A stretch of DNA of 64,000 nucleotides, taken from assembly GCA_031264185.1 (NCBI GenBank), contig JAISEL010000037.1, positions 31,159-95,158 of the forward strand. Direction: 5' to 3'. The notes under the pieces were generated by a model that saw only the letters and a program-made list of their open reading frames with translations, was not told the origin of the DNA and ran no database searches. Shown piece by piece: positions 46,721-57,018 of the stretch (its first letter is position 1; each line of letters starts with the position of its first letter). This DNA comes from Deltaproteobacteria bacterium. GTDB taxonomy: Bacteria; Desulfobacterota; Desulfarculia; Adiutricales; Adiutricaceae. Both the position numbers and the translations under genes were made by a program.

Positions 46721-48748
46721 TTACCTGTAACTAAAAGTCACACCGCCATAAACAGAGACACCTGGCTGATAATAAGCTCCAACGGTGTATTTTGTATCGG
46801 TCACGTTATCAACCCTAAGGAACAGTTTAACGAAATCAAAAACCTGGTAGGAAGCCGCCACATCTAGAACAACCGAAGACCCTTCCTCGTAATTATATGA
46901 TCTCCAGTTAACATCGGAAACAGAAACTGGAGTTTTGCCACGAACAGCCAGATTGGCCGAAACGGACATTTTATCGGTTGGATAAGCCAGAACATTGAAG
47001 TTAAAAATATTGTGCGGCAAATTTAGGGTTCTGGTCCAATTTCTAGCTCTTGGATCAGCCTTAAACTTTGAATCAACATAGGTATAAGCCGCAGTCAACC
47101 TGACCTGATCTAAAAGCCAGTAATTGACAGATGCCTCCAATCCCTTTACCTTGCCTTTACTGCCCTGAGCGTAACCGTAACTGGTGACAGTTTCAAAGTA
47201 AATAATATCATCTACATCTGTCTGGAAATAAGTGACTCCAAGTTTCATTCTGTCATTTAAGAGTTGTTGCTCAATTCCAACTTCAAAGCTAGAGCTTTTT
47301 TCTGGGGAAAGATTTTCGTCACCGTAATGAGTGTAGGCACCTCTGTAAAATCCACCTCCGTGCAGTTCAAACAGTGAGGGAGCCCGGTAACCTGCACCAA
47401 CCTGGGCATGAATCTTTGTTTTGGTATCAAAAGTATAAGCAGCTGATATATCGTACAAAAATTCTCCAGAAAAGATATCAAATTTGCTGTAACGTCCACC
47501 AACATTGGTAACAAGTTTTCGATCCAGAAAAAAACCCTGAAACTGAACATAGTATTCCCAGGACTTATAGTCATAATCTTCTCTTAGTTCGGAAAAAATG
47601 CCAATATCTGAGTAAGGAGTTTGCAGTCCGATATATTTCAAATTTTGGTGTTCAATGCCGGTGTTTATCGTTAACCAGTCAGAAGGATGAAAGTTATGCT
47701 GCATCTTAAAATATTTTGTCTGCCCATCGTAAAAACCCTTGTCCATCCCACCAATCACTTCAGTGAAATAATGCCGTTCTGTTTCTCCGTAGGAAAATAC
47801 CAGAGAGTAATCCCATAAATTCGAAACCTTATGATGCCAGTTAAGGCCAATTTGGCTGACCTCAGATTCTCGGCGATCGTTTGGATTATCAACATGCTGA
47901 GGAATTATTCCTGACATATCTGAAATTTGGTTGGAAAGCCCTATTTTTGCTGCGGGTGTATCACTTGACAACATTTTAGAATCATAAAACATGCTTACCA
48001 GTTCTAAGCTCGCACCTTCAAAAGGTTTAAAACCAGCTGTAAAACTGGCCCCTTTATTTTTATAGCCTAAGCCCTGTGGGTACCCGTATTTAGGTCCGTC
48101 TGTATCGGTATAGACAGGGCTAACATCAATATAAAACAAATCCGGCTGTCCATAAGCTATCCTGGCGCTGCCTAAATAAGTGTTATAAGGACCGAATTCA
48201 TTTCTTAACTCAGCCTTAATTCCATTTATCCATCTGTCAGTCTGGATGCTGATAACGCCGCCAATAGCTCTCGAACCGTGCAGAGCGCTACTGGAACCTC
48301 TCAGTAACTCAACCTGATTGACATTGCCCGTTCCTTGAAGGTCTTCAAGAAAACCGGTAAAAGCACCTTGAGTATCCGCTACATCCTGAAGTGGGATACC
48401 GTTAAACTCAAAAGCCGTATATTTTGCTCCGGCACCGCGGACATTTACAGCCGTCCACTGTCCAAGACCACCGTTGCTGGAGTAGAAAACACCAGGAAGT
48501 TGACTGAGATATTTTGGCAAAAAACTGTTTGCCTGCGCATTGATGTCGTCACTGGTTACAACACTGACACTTTTAGTTGACTCAGAAAGGCTTTGTTCAT
48601 CCAGAGTACCGATTACCACAATGGGGTCCAAATTAGATGAAGCACCCTGAGTAGAGGCAACGCTTCCGCTCTGGGCATAGACACCCGGAGCGATTGACAG
48701 TACCAGCACCACGACTAAGCCCAATATAATCGTGAAATAATTGTTCAT
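46721..48748 (-). CDS. TonB-dependent outer-membrane receptor 2
   Basis: A 675-residue receptor with a signal peptide (about 1-25, ending GVYAQ), a TonB-box-like LDPIVVIGTLDEQSL, and a plug with LRGSSSALHGSRAIGGVISI. The barrel carries GAGYRAPSLFELHGGGF and ENLSPEKSSSFEVG, and it ends in YGGVTFSYR. It is clearly in the TBDR superfamily but more divergent from receptors 1, 3 and 4 than they are from each other. It lies behind the leader of a receptor-3-like gene, of which only the 5' end is left (48890-49093). ATG 48748 follows AAGGAG. Confidence 0.92.
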   Translation of the reverse strand: MNNYFTIILGLVVVLVLSIAPGVYAQSGSVASTQGASSNLDPIVVIGTLDEQSLSESTKSVSVVTSDDINAQANSFLPKYLSQLPGVFYSSNGGLGQWTAVNVRGAGAKYTAFEFNGIPLQDVADTQGAFTGFLEDLQGTGNVNQVELLRGSSSALHGSRAIGGVISIQTDRWINGIKAELRNEFGPYNTYLGSARIAYGQPDLFYIDVSPVYTDTDGPKYGYPQGLGYKNKGASFTAGFKPFEGASLELVSMFYDSKMLSSDTPAAKIGLSNQISDMSGIIPQHVDNPNDRRESEVSQIGLNWHHKVSNLWDYSLVFSYGETERHYFTEVIGGMDKGFYDGQTKYFKMQHNFHPSDWLTINTGIEHQNLKYIGLQTPYSDIGIFSELREDYDYKSWEYYVQFQGFFLDRKLVTNVGGRYSKFDIFSGEFLYDISAAYTFDTKTKIHAQVGAGYRAPSLFELHGGGFYRGAYTHYGDENLSPEKSSSFEVGIEQQLLNDRMKLGVTYFQTDVDDIIYFETVTSYGYAQGSKGKVKGLEASVNYWLLDQVRLTAAYTYVDSKFKADPRARNWTRTLNLPHNIFNFNVLAYPTDKMSVSANLAVRGKTPVSVSDVNWRSYNYEEGSSVVLDVAASYQVFDFVKLFLRVDNVTDTKYTVGAYYQPGVSVYGGVTFSYR

Positions 48749-48889
48749 TACGTTCTCCTTGTTTAAAGCAAAACACCAGTACTACCTCCTAGAACTCAGA
48801 AGAGTTAAACTGTTTCTCTGGTTCTTAATAGAATCCGAAAAATCTGGGTCAGCAGAATTTCCGAGCCCAAAATTTAATTTCTTTGCTTA

Positions 48890-49093
48890 TCTACTGCTTG
48901 AAACCACAACAGTATCAAGAGTAGAGACATATAATCTGTGTCGCTCACACTTTCCTTGGCTACCTCATTTTCCTGGGCTGGACCACCTAGGCAACCATAA
49001 GAAGGCAACAAAGAACAACACCGTTATCAAATCCAATACCGTCACCTTGACAAGGGTCAAATATAAAAAAATCGAAACACACAACTATCTCCA
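48890..49093 (-). pseudogene. 5' remnant of a receptor-3-like gene
   Basis: Aligns with the first 60 codons of receptor 3 (52690-52870), including GCCCAGGAAAA(T/C)GAGGT and CTTGATACTATTGTGGTTTC-like sequence (signal-peptide cleavage region and TonB box). It has frameshifts and its original start is changed. It lies exactly where a receptor start would be expected downstream of leader 2. The rest of the gene is gone and receptor 2 begins 140 bp further on. Confidence 0.7.
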
Positions 49094-49339
49094 AATTACC
49101 TCTAAACGACTATATGTCTTAAAAAATATTATAATTAATTACTAATAACTACCATAAAAGACTTTTTAATAAAATTAAATTATGCAATACTTATAAATAT
49201 TATTTAATAAATACTATATTAATAATTTTATATATTTATTTTTACTTTAAATGTCATCAAGCAAGTCTTTTTTGCGGTCTCATAAAAAAACGGCCTTTCA
49301 GAGCAACTAATTTGACTGAAAAAAGACGTAAAACAAGTA
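49094..49339 (-). other. Leader 2, spacer
   Basis: AT-rich leader between the receptor remnant and leader ORF 2. The 49228-49425 frame in it is the alternative reading of the tract. Confidence 0.3.
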
Positions 49340-49504
49340 TTATTTATATAATAAAATATGATAATTAAATATCGTATTTGTACAAAATATAATTTTTCTA
49401 ATATTATATTTAAGAGAGAGAGCAAAAATCATGCCAGCTATAGGCAAAATCTCTGCCATAAAAAATAATAAACTTGGAGAATATTTACACTTATTTATTT
49501 TCAT
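49340..49504 (-). CDS. Leader ORF 2
   Basis: A 54-residue frame from ATG 49504, preceded by AGGACAGAAG. MKINKCKYSPSLLFFMAEIL…GMIFALSL is signal-peptide-like: a Lys-rich start, then a hydrophobic core. It reaches the short CT tract and leaves it into …KYNIRK. It matches leader ORFs 3 and 4 in the N-terminal half. Translation is unproven. Confidence 0.4.
   Translation of the reverse strand: MKINKCKYSPSLLFFMAEILPIAGMIFALSLKYNIRKIIFCTNTIFNYHILLYK
49413..49422. repeat. (AG)5/(CT)5 tract of leader 2
   Basis: The shortest of the four receptor-leader dinucleotide tracts: 10 bp, followed by GCAAAAATCATGCCAGCT as in leader 4. Confidence 0.9.
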
Positions 49505-49790
49505 TCTTCTGTCCTTTCTCATTTTTCCAAAGAATTCCGGCGTCTATTCAAGCGACAATTGATTAAACCAGAACCCCAGAAAATAAAGGCAATGACCTTA
49601 GACCCGGACCGCACCCTATGTTAGTGAGCGCAAACCTAAAAAATATATTCTTGGAAAAATGCACCTTCCCAGAAGTTTGAATCTTTGCCCTGATACCAAG
49701 GGGTAGTCCGAAAAACCCTTTTCCCGACCACAGGGAAAACACCGCTAAAACCCACTGCCTCCAAATTGACAGGCCTTTGGAAATAAAAAA

Positions 49791-49819
49791 CTCCCGAACC
49801 ACAAAAAGTGATTCAGGAG
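49791..49819 (-). terminator. Attenuator of riboswitch 2
   Basis: CTCCTGAATCAC / GTGGTTCGGGAG stem on the minus strand, followed by UUUUUUA. Confidence 0.8.
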
Positions 49820-49900
49820 CCCATATTCCCGAACAACATAATAATATTAATATCTGTACTTTGGACTCGTATTCCCCTTAGGTCCAATATACATCAATCC

Positions 49901-50058
49901 AGGCAGGTCTTCTGGCTTTTCCCTTTTCCCGAGGCCTTCCCATCTTTAATGACAGTGACCACACAACGGAAAATTTGAAATTATCTTCCAGGAATTACAG
50001 CGATGGGCCCGCTCCTGATTCTCACAGGATTCCCTATTCTCCTCTTGACGAGGCACCT
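49901..50058 (-). promoter_or_regulatory. Cobalamin riboswitch 2
   Basis: B12 box AAGCCAGAAGACCTGCCT (49918-49901), GGTGCC at the 5' end (about 50058-50052), and the intervening AGGGAATC, GGGCCCATCGCTGTAA, GTCACTGTCA and GGGAAGGC blocks on the minus strand. Confidence 0.94.
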
Positions 50059-50068
50059 GAACTTAAAA

Positions 50069-50097
50069 ACTATAGTGTAAATTAAAAGGTGTGTCAA
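50069..50097 (-). promoter_or_regulatory. Promoter of riboswitch 2
   Basis: TTGACA (50097-50092), 17 bp, TATAGT (50074-50069) on the minus strand. Confidence 0.8.
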
Positions 50098-50305
50098 TAA
50101 AAGTCTACAGAAGAATTGGCCTGGATATGGTTTATTTCTCAGAACTTGTTTACAGATAAAATTTCCATATTATAAAATTATACACCTATTAAATGTTGAA
50201 ATATATTATTAATTACTAATTTATTTCTTTAATTGACAAAAAAACAGTCAAACTTTAAGTCCCCAAATTGACCTATATTTTTCAGATACATTTCCTTCTA
50301 CCAAT

Positions 50306-50385
50306 AGGTGTCGACAGGACCAAAATGGAGTCTCGTTTAAAACGTGAACTAACCCAACGCTGTAATCGGGTACTCGCAAGCATCC
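50306..50385 (+). promoter_or_regulatory. Truncated divergent cobalamin riboswitch (5' part)
   Basis: Matches the 5' half of the intact plus-strand riboswitch at 60536: AGGTG(T/C)CGACAGG, then CTGTAATCGGGTACTC. It lacks the GCCACTGG block and the B12 box, because the sequence switches at about 50386 to block A. Presumably non-functional. Confidence 0.7.
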
Positions 50386-50399
50386 TTTACATTGACCTT

Positions 50400-50705
50400 T
50401 CTTTTTTATGATACCGCCGCCTATTTAGCCCCACCATGAGAAGGGTTCCAATGCCCATCTCATGATATTGGAGCTAGGGTACCATCCCTTAAGTTAAGAA
50501 CTCATCACTTAAAAGATCGTGGCTTGTCAACTTTACCTCCATACCCAGTCCAATAGCAGACGAGGTGGCAGCTATCACAGTTGGGCTTGCAGAGCCCATA
50601 GATTTCAGTATCTCACTGTCTGGGGGATTGAGTTTTACAGCTGTCTATCATATGAGGCCTTAACTGGTTTCCAGTTTCCGAGCGAAATAACACCTGAATG
50701 GTTAC
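50400..50705 (-). ncRNA. Conserved block A, 3' of receptor 3
   Basis: Homologous to block B (56660-57010), in the same position directly after a receptor stop codon. A long stem around CCATGAGA…TCTCATGG with a GGG/CCC inner pair is shared, as are an outer stem (TAGCTCC/GGGGCTA here, GGCTC/GAGCC in B) that changes on both sides, and a downstream ACCACCTCGTCTG-type element. This suggests a structured RNA or remnant of a riboswitch. I cannot name a class. Confidence 0.5.
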
Positions 50706-50707
50706 AA

Positions 50708-52856
50708 TTAAAATTCATAGGCGACACCTAGGTAAAAATTGCGCCCTGGACGCGGGTAGTTTATATACGGCTGATCATATTTGTCAAATAGATTGTTAAT
50801 CGCCCCTTTTATATTAAGATGTCCTTTTTCACCCCAGTCCAATAAGCGTTTTTCAGCTGATAAGTCAACTATTGTGCCGTTGTTATATTTTATATACGTG
50901 ATAGGAACTTCTTCACCCGTACCATAATTTCTTGATATAGTACCTCCCATATATCTGGCACTTAAGGTGGAAGTGAAGTTCCATGACGGCTTGGTAAAAG
51001 TTATGCCGAAAGCCACTGTTATTTTAGCAATTCGGTATAATGTATCAAAACCGTAAGCTTGAACTGACGAAGTGCTGCCAGAATAGTCTTTATTTTTTCT
51101 TGTCGGGAGATATGTTACATTAACATAAGGCTGAAGAATGTAGTCCTGATTAAACGCCTGACCCAAGTCCGCATTCAAGGAAAACTCAAAGCCGGCAATA
51201 GTTGCGCCTTCTATGTTTTCATTTCTGAACCATGGATTATTGTTATTTGGATTAAATGTACCAGGAACAGCATTAGAGACTATTTTATTTTTCCAATCTG
51301 TGTGAAAATAGGTAAAGCTCGCTGTTATAAAATCATAATAAATATCAGCTCCAATTTCAAACGTCTTACTTTCTTCAGGCTTAAGAGAATTATTTGGCAA
51401 ATTCGTCTGATTCCCGGCCATTTGGGTAGGCGTGGGCATCGCAAATCCTTCTGCGTAATTTGCCCTTAATTTCAACCATTCAAAAGGCAAAAAAGCCACT
51501 CCGACAGAAGGAACAAAATTACTTGTTGTCTCATTATAGCCATCGGTGATGAGTTCTAATTTATATTTATCATACCTTCCACCAAACGAAAAAATCAAAC
51601 TTTCATCTAAAAATCGCAACTTGGACATGAGGAAAAGTCCTATGTCTGAAGTATACGAATCTGAAGCATAAGTGCCATGATGATGATACTTTACATAATC
51701 AACGCCTGCAATGCTTGTCAAGTATTCACCATTATATTACCTCGGCGGATTATTATGATAATCTACTTCTTTATTGATTTTACCTTATGGTGACTTGTTT
51801 GTATCAAAATTATCCGCCGGGGTAATAACTAACCTGACCTGATACTGTGTCAACTTCAAAGAAAGTATTTCCCCAATTTGCATTGTCTCTATTTTTTCCA
51901 GTTCCATAGCTGGCGGACCATAAAAACTTGTTGCCATCAGTCTTGCCATCATATGTAAAAGCTATATTGCTGACTTGGTTGTCATGTTTACTAAAATTAT
52001 CATTATATGTTGGTCTGGGATGATAATATGGAATTTCGTCAGCTGGGCATTCAGCTTCGTTAATCAGTAGGTAATAATAGTCAATGCCTATAGGGTGCTT
52101 GTCCGCAAAAGTATAGCCCATGTTTATATTGGTATTATAAGTATCACCAGGTTGTGTGTGTTCCCAAACCCAGCCATAACTTGTCTTGTAATCATTTTGA
52201 TCTGTATGCATAAATCCAAGAGAAAAATCAAAGTCTTTTATTTTTCCGCTAAACCCTGCTTTTTCTGTATTGAGGTTGTAACTGCCAAATCCAACCTCGG
52301 CGTAACCTTTAAATTTGTCATCCCCGTGTTTAGTTATGACGTTTATGACGCCGCCCATGGCAGAGGGACCATATTGTAAAGCCGCTGGACCTTTGATGAT
52401 TTCAATCCGCTCAATGTTAGCTAACCCAGTAAAATCCATGGAATTAGTTATAATGCGTCGCCCATTTAAAAGTATTAAAACTCTGGAAGTAAGTTCAGTG
52501 CTTCCAGTTCCTTGGCCAATACCTCGAATATTCAGCCTTAATCCACCCCCTGGATATCCTTCTATCTGAAATCCTTGCTGCTCAAGCAAACGGCCCAAAT
52601 TAATTGCCGTGGATCTATTTATCTCTTCCTCCGTCAAAACAGTGATATTAGAGGTGACTTCTCTAACTTCTTCCTCAATTCTACTGCTTGAAACCACAAT
52701 AGTATCAAGAGCAGACACATAACCTGTTTCGCTTGGGCTTTCTCCGGCGACCTCGTTTTCCTGGGCTACCACCACAGAAGCACTAGTAAAAAGCACCGCT
52801 AACAAACCCAATATCGTCACCTTGACAATGGCCAAATGAAAAAAATTGAAATTCAT
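50708..52856 (-). pseudogene. TonB-dependent receptor 3, interrupted by a MITE
   Basis: A receptor gene starting at ATG 52856 (after GGAGATAATT), with a signal peptide (about 1-31), TonB box LDTIVVSSSR, plug segment KGPAALQYGPSAMGGVINV, and barrel ending FYLGVAYEF at 50708. An 89-bp MITE (51737-51825) plus a duplicated TA breaks the frame; removal of 91 bp joins …GQVSY with NGEYLTSIAG in frame. The restored protein would be about 685 residues, the size of its siblings. The two halves are otherwise open and look functional, so the insertion is recent. It lies behind its own riboswitch 3. Confidence 0.88.
51737..51825. mobile_element. MITE 1, 89 bp, in receptor 3
   Basis: Ends TTACCTCGGCGGAT…ATCCGCCGGGGTAA are imperfect inverted repeats, flanked by TA on both sides (51735-51736 and 51826-51827), the target-site duplication of IS630/Tc1-mariner-type elements. 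It differs at one base from MITE 2 (55200-55288, opposite orientation). Confidence 0.92.
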
Positions 52857-53081
52857 AATTATCTCCAAATAAAGGACAATATGAAATAAAAATATCCCAG
52901 TTCATAATTTCTACCTCCAATGATACCAGGCCGTTGACTAATAACAGTAGCATTATTTGATTTTTTGAAAATAATTTATTTTTGCATCAATTTATTTTAT
53001 TTTAATTCATTTATATGATTATTTTTGTCATTAATATTGCTATTATTAAATATTAATATAACTATATAAATAGAATATTTT

Positions 53082-53375
<294 letters not shown>

Positions 53376-53402
53376 TTTTCTGTCTCTTATTATTATTGGC
53401 AA

Positions 53403-53814
53403 GAAACTCTGAGAATGCTATAACCTATGATTATTGCAGAACTTAATCTAATACCCTTTAGCATAACCAAAATCATAAATAGTTGCCATTTTGAAACTGC
53501 AAAAATTCTCTCTGAGTTTCGTGCCGTGGTGGAAATATTACGAAGTATTCCGTCCGGCATCTGTGCAAACACTAATGGATTAAAATGCAGTAACCGTCTA
53601 AAAAAAATAATAGCCTTTGAGCCCAGACCTCAACTAAAGATGCCGGATAACTACAAACTAGTTATTGCGGAAATGTACCGACACCTAACCAGAAATTTGA
53701 ATCTTGCCCGGATACAAAAAAGATATAGTCTAAAAAACCATTTCTCAGACCATTGGTAAAACTCTTATGAAACCAGTCGCCTCCAATTAGTGATTGGTCT
53801 TTGGAAATAAAAAA
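53403..53814 (-). other. Leader 3, gene-free part
   Basis: Lies between the leader ORF and the terminator. Similar sequence occurs in leader 4 (the AAACATAATTGCCTTTGAGCC region), so it is part of the conserved leader. No gene. Confidence 0.4.
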
Positions 53815-53846
53815 GCTCCCAGACCACAAAAACGTGATCCGGGAGC
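53815..53846 (-). terminator. Attenuator of riboswitch 3
   Basis: GCTCCCGGATCACG / GTGGTCTGGGAGC stem followed by UUUUUUA on the minus strand. Confidence 0.85.
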
Positions 53847-53937
53847 CCATAATCCCGAACAACAACATAATATTAATATCTGTACTTTGGACTCATATTC
53901 CCCTTAGGTCCAAATATACATCAATCCAGGCAGGTCT

Positions 53938-54085
53938 TCTGGCTTTTCCCTCTTCCCGAGGCCTTCCCATCTTTGATGACAGTGACCCTAAAACGGAAAA
54001 TTTGGAATTATCTTCCAGGAATTACAGCGATGGGCCCGCTCCTGATTCTCACAGGATTCCCTATTCTCCTCATGACGAGGCACCT
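53938..54085 (-). promoter_or_regulatory. Cobalamin riboswitch 3
   Basis: B12 box AAGCCAGAAGACCTGCCT (53955-53938), a GGTGCC start at about 54085-54079, and the AGGGAATC, GGGCCCATCGCTGTAA and GGTCACTGTCA blocks in order on the minus strand. It serves receptor 3. Confidence 0.94.
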
Positions 54086-54095
54086 GAATTTAAAG

Positions 54096-54124
54096 ACTAT
54101 AGTGTAAATTAAAAGGTGTGTCAA
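54096..54124 (-). promoter_or_regulatory. Promoter of riboswitch 3
   Basis: TTGACA (54124-54119), 17 bp, TATAGT (54101-54096) on the minus strand. Confidence 0.8.
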
Positions 54125-54293
54125 TAAAAATTTACAGAAAAGCTTGCCTGGAAATGGTTTATTTCTCAGCTCTTGTTTACAGATAAAAATATTATAATAC
54201 TAAATTTTATATTTATTAAGCATTTAAATATACTTTTATTTCTTAATTTCGTCTTTTTATTGAACAAAAAAACAAAAATTTTATGTCATCAAA

Positions 54294-54322
54294 TTGACAG
54301 ACATTTTTTTCTGAAATATTCC
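54294..54322 (+). promoter_or_regulatory. Promoter of the divergent riboswitch at 54334
   Basis: TTGACA (54294-54299), then a weak -10 near 54317 (TATTCC) at 17 bp, mirroring the promoter at 60494. Confidence 0.45.
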
Positions 54323-54333
54323 TTCCTGTCAGC

Positions 54334-54475
54334 AGGCGCCTACAGGACTAACAGTGAATCTCGTTAAAAGCGAGAGCGGCACACACCGCTTTAGTCGGGA
54401 ACTCCGGGTATAATCGCCGTTGGTTGGAGGGCTACTTCTGAGAGCTGATCCGAACGAAAGCCAGAAGACCTGCCT
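54334..54475 (+). promoter_or_regulatory. Degenerate divergent cobalamin riboswitch
   Basis: Matches the riboswitch at 60536: AGGCGCCTACAGG, AATCTCGTTAAAAGCGAGAGCGG, CTCCGGGTA.AATCGCC, then a perfect AGCCAGAAGACCTGCCT at 54459-54475. The normal GCCACTGG reads GCCGTTGG, so it is probably impaired. No receptor or tonB gene follows; the IS630 relic is inserted about 80 bp downstream. Confidence 0.75.
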
Positions 54476-55199
54476 ATTGTATCGTATATCCGGCTTTGTG
54501 GATTATGTCTTATTCTAAGGTGTTTTCAAGATTTCAGTGATCTATAATTGCGGCTATGGAGGCAAACTTCATAGCTAAAGAATTTAAATTTACTGACACC
54601 GAACTTGGGCTGTGTAATAATTATATACGTGATTTCAATGGCTTACGCTCTTATAGGCGAAGTCTTTCGGGCGGATTACTATCGAAAAACCGCTTCAGTT
54701 TGGCAGAAATTTTTAAAGTCACCGAAAGAACGATCTTTGGTGAGTCAGCAAAATTACGAGATCCCGACATCAGCAATGAGAGACAATGGGGAGGGTCTCG
54801 AAATTCTTTATTAACTTTGATGAAGAACAGTCTTTCCTTAATAAGCACCTTAAAAAGGCTGAGAATGGCCTTATAGTGACCATGCCAGATCTTTGCGATG
54901 AATTCAACTCGTTTGTTGGGATAATAGTTCATAAATCAACATTTTGTCGCATGTTGGCGCGGCATGGCTGGAGGAAAATCAAACCTGACACAAGACATCC
55001 GCATTCTGATTCTGTGACAAAGGAGGAGTTCAAAAAAAAACACTCAAAATTCAAATGGATCAAGCTCAGGCAGACAGAAATACCCAATAAATTTCCAATC
55101 TGCTTAATGTTTCAGGACGAAGCAAGATTGACCGTATGTCAGATCCAAGAGCTTGTTGGGCTCCGAATGGGCTGTAGACCTATGGTAAAATCAGCATTA

Positions 55200-55288
55200 T
55201 TACCCCGGCGGATAATTTTGATACAAACAAGTCACCATAAGGTAAAATCAATAAAGAAATAGATTATCATAATAATCCGCCGAGGTAA
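55200..55288. mobile_element. MITE 2, 89 bp
   Basis: TTACCCCGGCGGATAATT…CCGCCGAGGTAA with flanking TA. One base different from MITE 1 in reverse orientation. It sits in the transposase relic. Confidence 0.93.
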
Positions 55289-55484
55289 TAGTTCGAGAAT
55301 ATAGGTATGTATTTGGGGTGGTTTGCCATAAAACCGGGCATCTGGATTATATGTGGGTTGCTGAAAATATGAAGACTGCCAGCGTCTTTGTTCTTAAAAC
55401 AGATTGGCAAAGCTCATGAAATCATTTCATTATTATGGTCGTTGATGGCGCTTCTACCCATATAAATCAACAAATTTGGTTATA

Positions 55485-55583
55485 TTACCCCGGCGGATAA
55501 TTATGAGAGTCTATTTTCTTCGGGTTCACCTTGACTTTCGCGTATTTAATTTTATTTACGGTCAAAATTATCCGCCGGAGTAA
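55485..55583. mobile_element. MITE 3, 99 bp
   Basis: Same ends (TTACCCCGGCGGATAATTATGA…AATTATCCGCCGGAGTAA) and flanking TA, but unrelated interior. A diverged member of the family. Confidence 0.9.
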
Positions 55584-55704
55584 TACCTAAAAATATCTCC
55601 ATTGTTGTATTGATTACCTCCATATTCTCCAGAACTTTACCCAGTCGAAAGCGTTTGGAACATCTTGAGTCGAGATTATATTGCTAACAAATACTATATT
55701 GCTA

Positions 55705-55883
55705 TTACCCCGGCGGATAATTATGATAAAATAGTTTATCCTTTGTTTCTTCATTTTTTATCACACTCTAAGTTTTATGCAATTTAAATAGTCTATTTGT
55801 AGTATGGCAAGAAAATTATTATACCGTGGTCATCTGTAAATAATAAGGAGTATTTGATCTATCATAATTATCCGCCGAGTTAA
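55705..55883. mobile_element. MITE 4, 179 bp
   Basis: Same ends with flanking TA; the longer interior shares only the first and last 25 bp or so with the other copies. Confidence 0.9.
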
Positions 55884-55968
55884 TAACAAGTACTTTGAAA
55901 CGCCAGGTGAAGCTATTGATGAAACTGAAGAAGGACTGCAACGCATGAATTTCAAAAACAAAAAATGA

Positions 55969-56659
55969 AAAGCTTAACTTGTTGGCCTTGGATAACTGAA
56001 ATCTTGAATGTTAATTAAAATTAATTAACTCCAATTTGATCTGAATCGCGGCTGATAAGCAATATATATGACAATTTAATCGGGCGCTCCAGACTCGGCC
56101 AGGGAAGTTTTGTCCATAAAACAGGCTAACCTACTAATTAGGCCGTGGGATGGGGAGTGTATGTTTCACAGTAAACATATTTGAATGGACCACTATAAGG
56201 TCAGAATTTGGCCAGCCTGGAGACGACATATCCTCTTTACCTTCATTGCACATCTTTTCATCATCAAACTCCGGCGGCGGTTCATGGACTGCAACGGGTT
56301 CACCTGAGCCTGCCCAGTCGTCGCATCTCCAGTGCCTATGGTCGAATACCGTAACGCAATCATCCAGGCTATCAACAATCGGGCAATAGATAATCCGAAT
56401 ATCAGAGCCTATCCTTAGGAACCGCAACAAGTCCTGACAATTGGACTGATAAAGATATTATTGAGCCATTTATGCCTACAATTGGGCAAATATTTGATCA
56501 CATCAACAATTTATTACATTCTGCGGCTGCTTCATTCAGCTCTCACACCAAGAAAAAAGTGGCTGCAGTTATTGGTATGGCTACCTAATATGGTAAAAAA
56601 AAGTATAGAAAAAAAATTGAAAAAATACATTGTAGTGTTACCCTAAAATCGGAAAAAAC
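55969..56659. other. Decayed stretch with one C-terminal gene fragment
   Basis: The plus frame ending at TAA 56588-56590 (GTATSPDNWTDKDIIEPFMP…) looks like the last 55 codons of a protein, with a stop not far upstream. A minus frame at 56134-56430 overlaps it and has no ribosome binding site. No family is recognised. Confidence 0.35.
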
Positions 56660-57010
56660 CTGGTGAGCCGATACCTTTCATCTTCCTCTGAATAGATGTT
56701 TCGTAAACAGAAACCACTATTTGGCTCAACCATGAGAAGGGTTCCGAGGCCCATCTCATGGTATTAGAGCCATGATACCATAACAACCTTAAAGTTAGTG
56801 CCAGTCCCTTAGAATAAGACGGCTGATCTTTTTTGCCACCATACCAGCCGTCTAACAGACGAGGTGGTAGCTAAAACAGCGGGGTTATAGATGCAAATTC
56901 GAAGGGTACTTACCATCGGACACTGTCTTGGGGCTTGAGTTTCACCGCTGTCTGTCATAATAAAAACCTGACTGGCTTCTGGTCTGAAAATGCCAAATGA
57001 ATGACTACTT
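56660..57010 (-). ncRNA. Conserved block B, 3' of receptor 4
   Basis: Homologue of block A (50400-50705). On the minus strand it carries AGACGGCTG…CAGCCGTCT as an extra hairpin and GGCTC TAATA CCATGAGA…TCTCATGG TTGAGCC as the shared one. A weak likeness to a cobalamin-riboswitch core is seen (GCGGTGAAACTC…GACAGTG) but the B12 box is missing. Confidence 0.5.
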
Positions 57011-57018
57011 AAACTCTT

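Larger units (their letters stand above)
54556..55968 (+). pseudogene. IS630-family transposase relic with three nested MITEs
   Basis: With the MITEs (55200-55288, 55485-55583, 55705-55883) and one TA of each removed, the pieces join in frame. The head includes FCRMLARHGWRKIKPD (winged-helix part) and PICLMFQDEARL (first catalytic Asp), continues with ALVREYRYVFGVV…HFIIMVVDGAS, then PPYSPELYPVESVWN (last DDE/IS630 box), and ends EGLQRMNFKNKK. Other damage is one frameshift near 54786, an in-frame TGA at 55417-55419 and another at 55611-55613. An 18-bp tandem duplication (TATATTGCTAACAA.TAC) spans the third insertion. Confidence 0.88.

Noticed and set aside
54556..55968. Recoded UGA (selenocysteine or tryptophan) in the IS630 relic
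   Set aside because: Two in-frame TGA codons occur, but the gene also has a frameshift and three insertions, so decay is the simpler reading; other genes in the window end normally at TGA.
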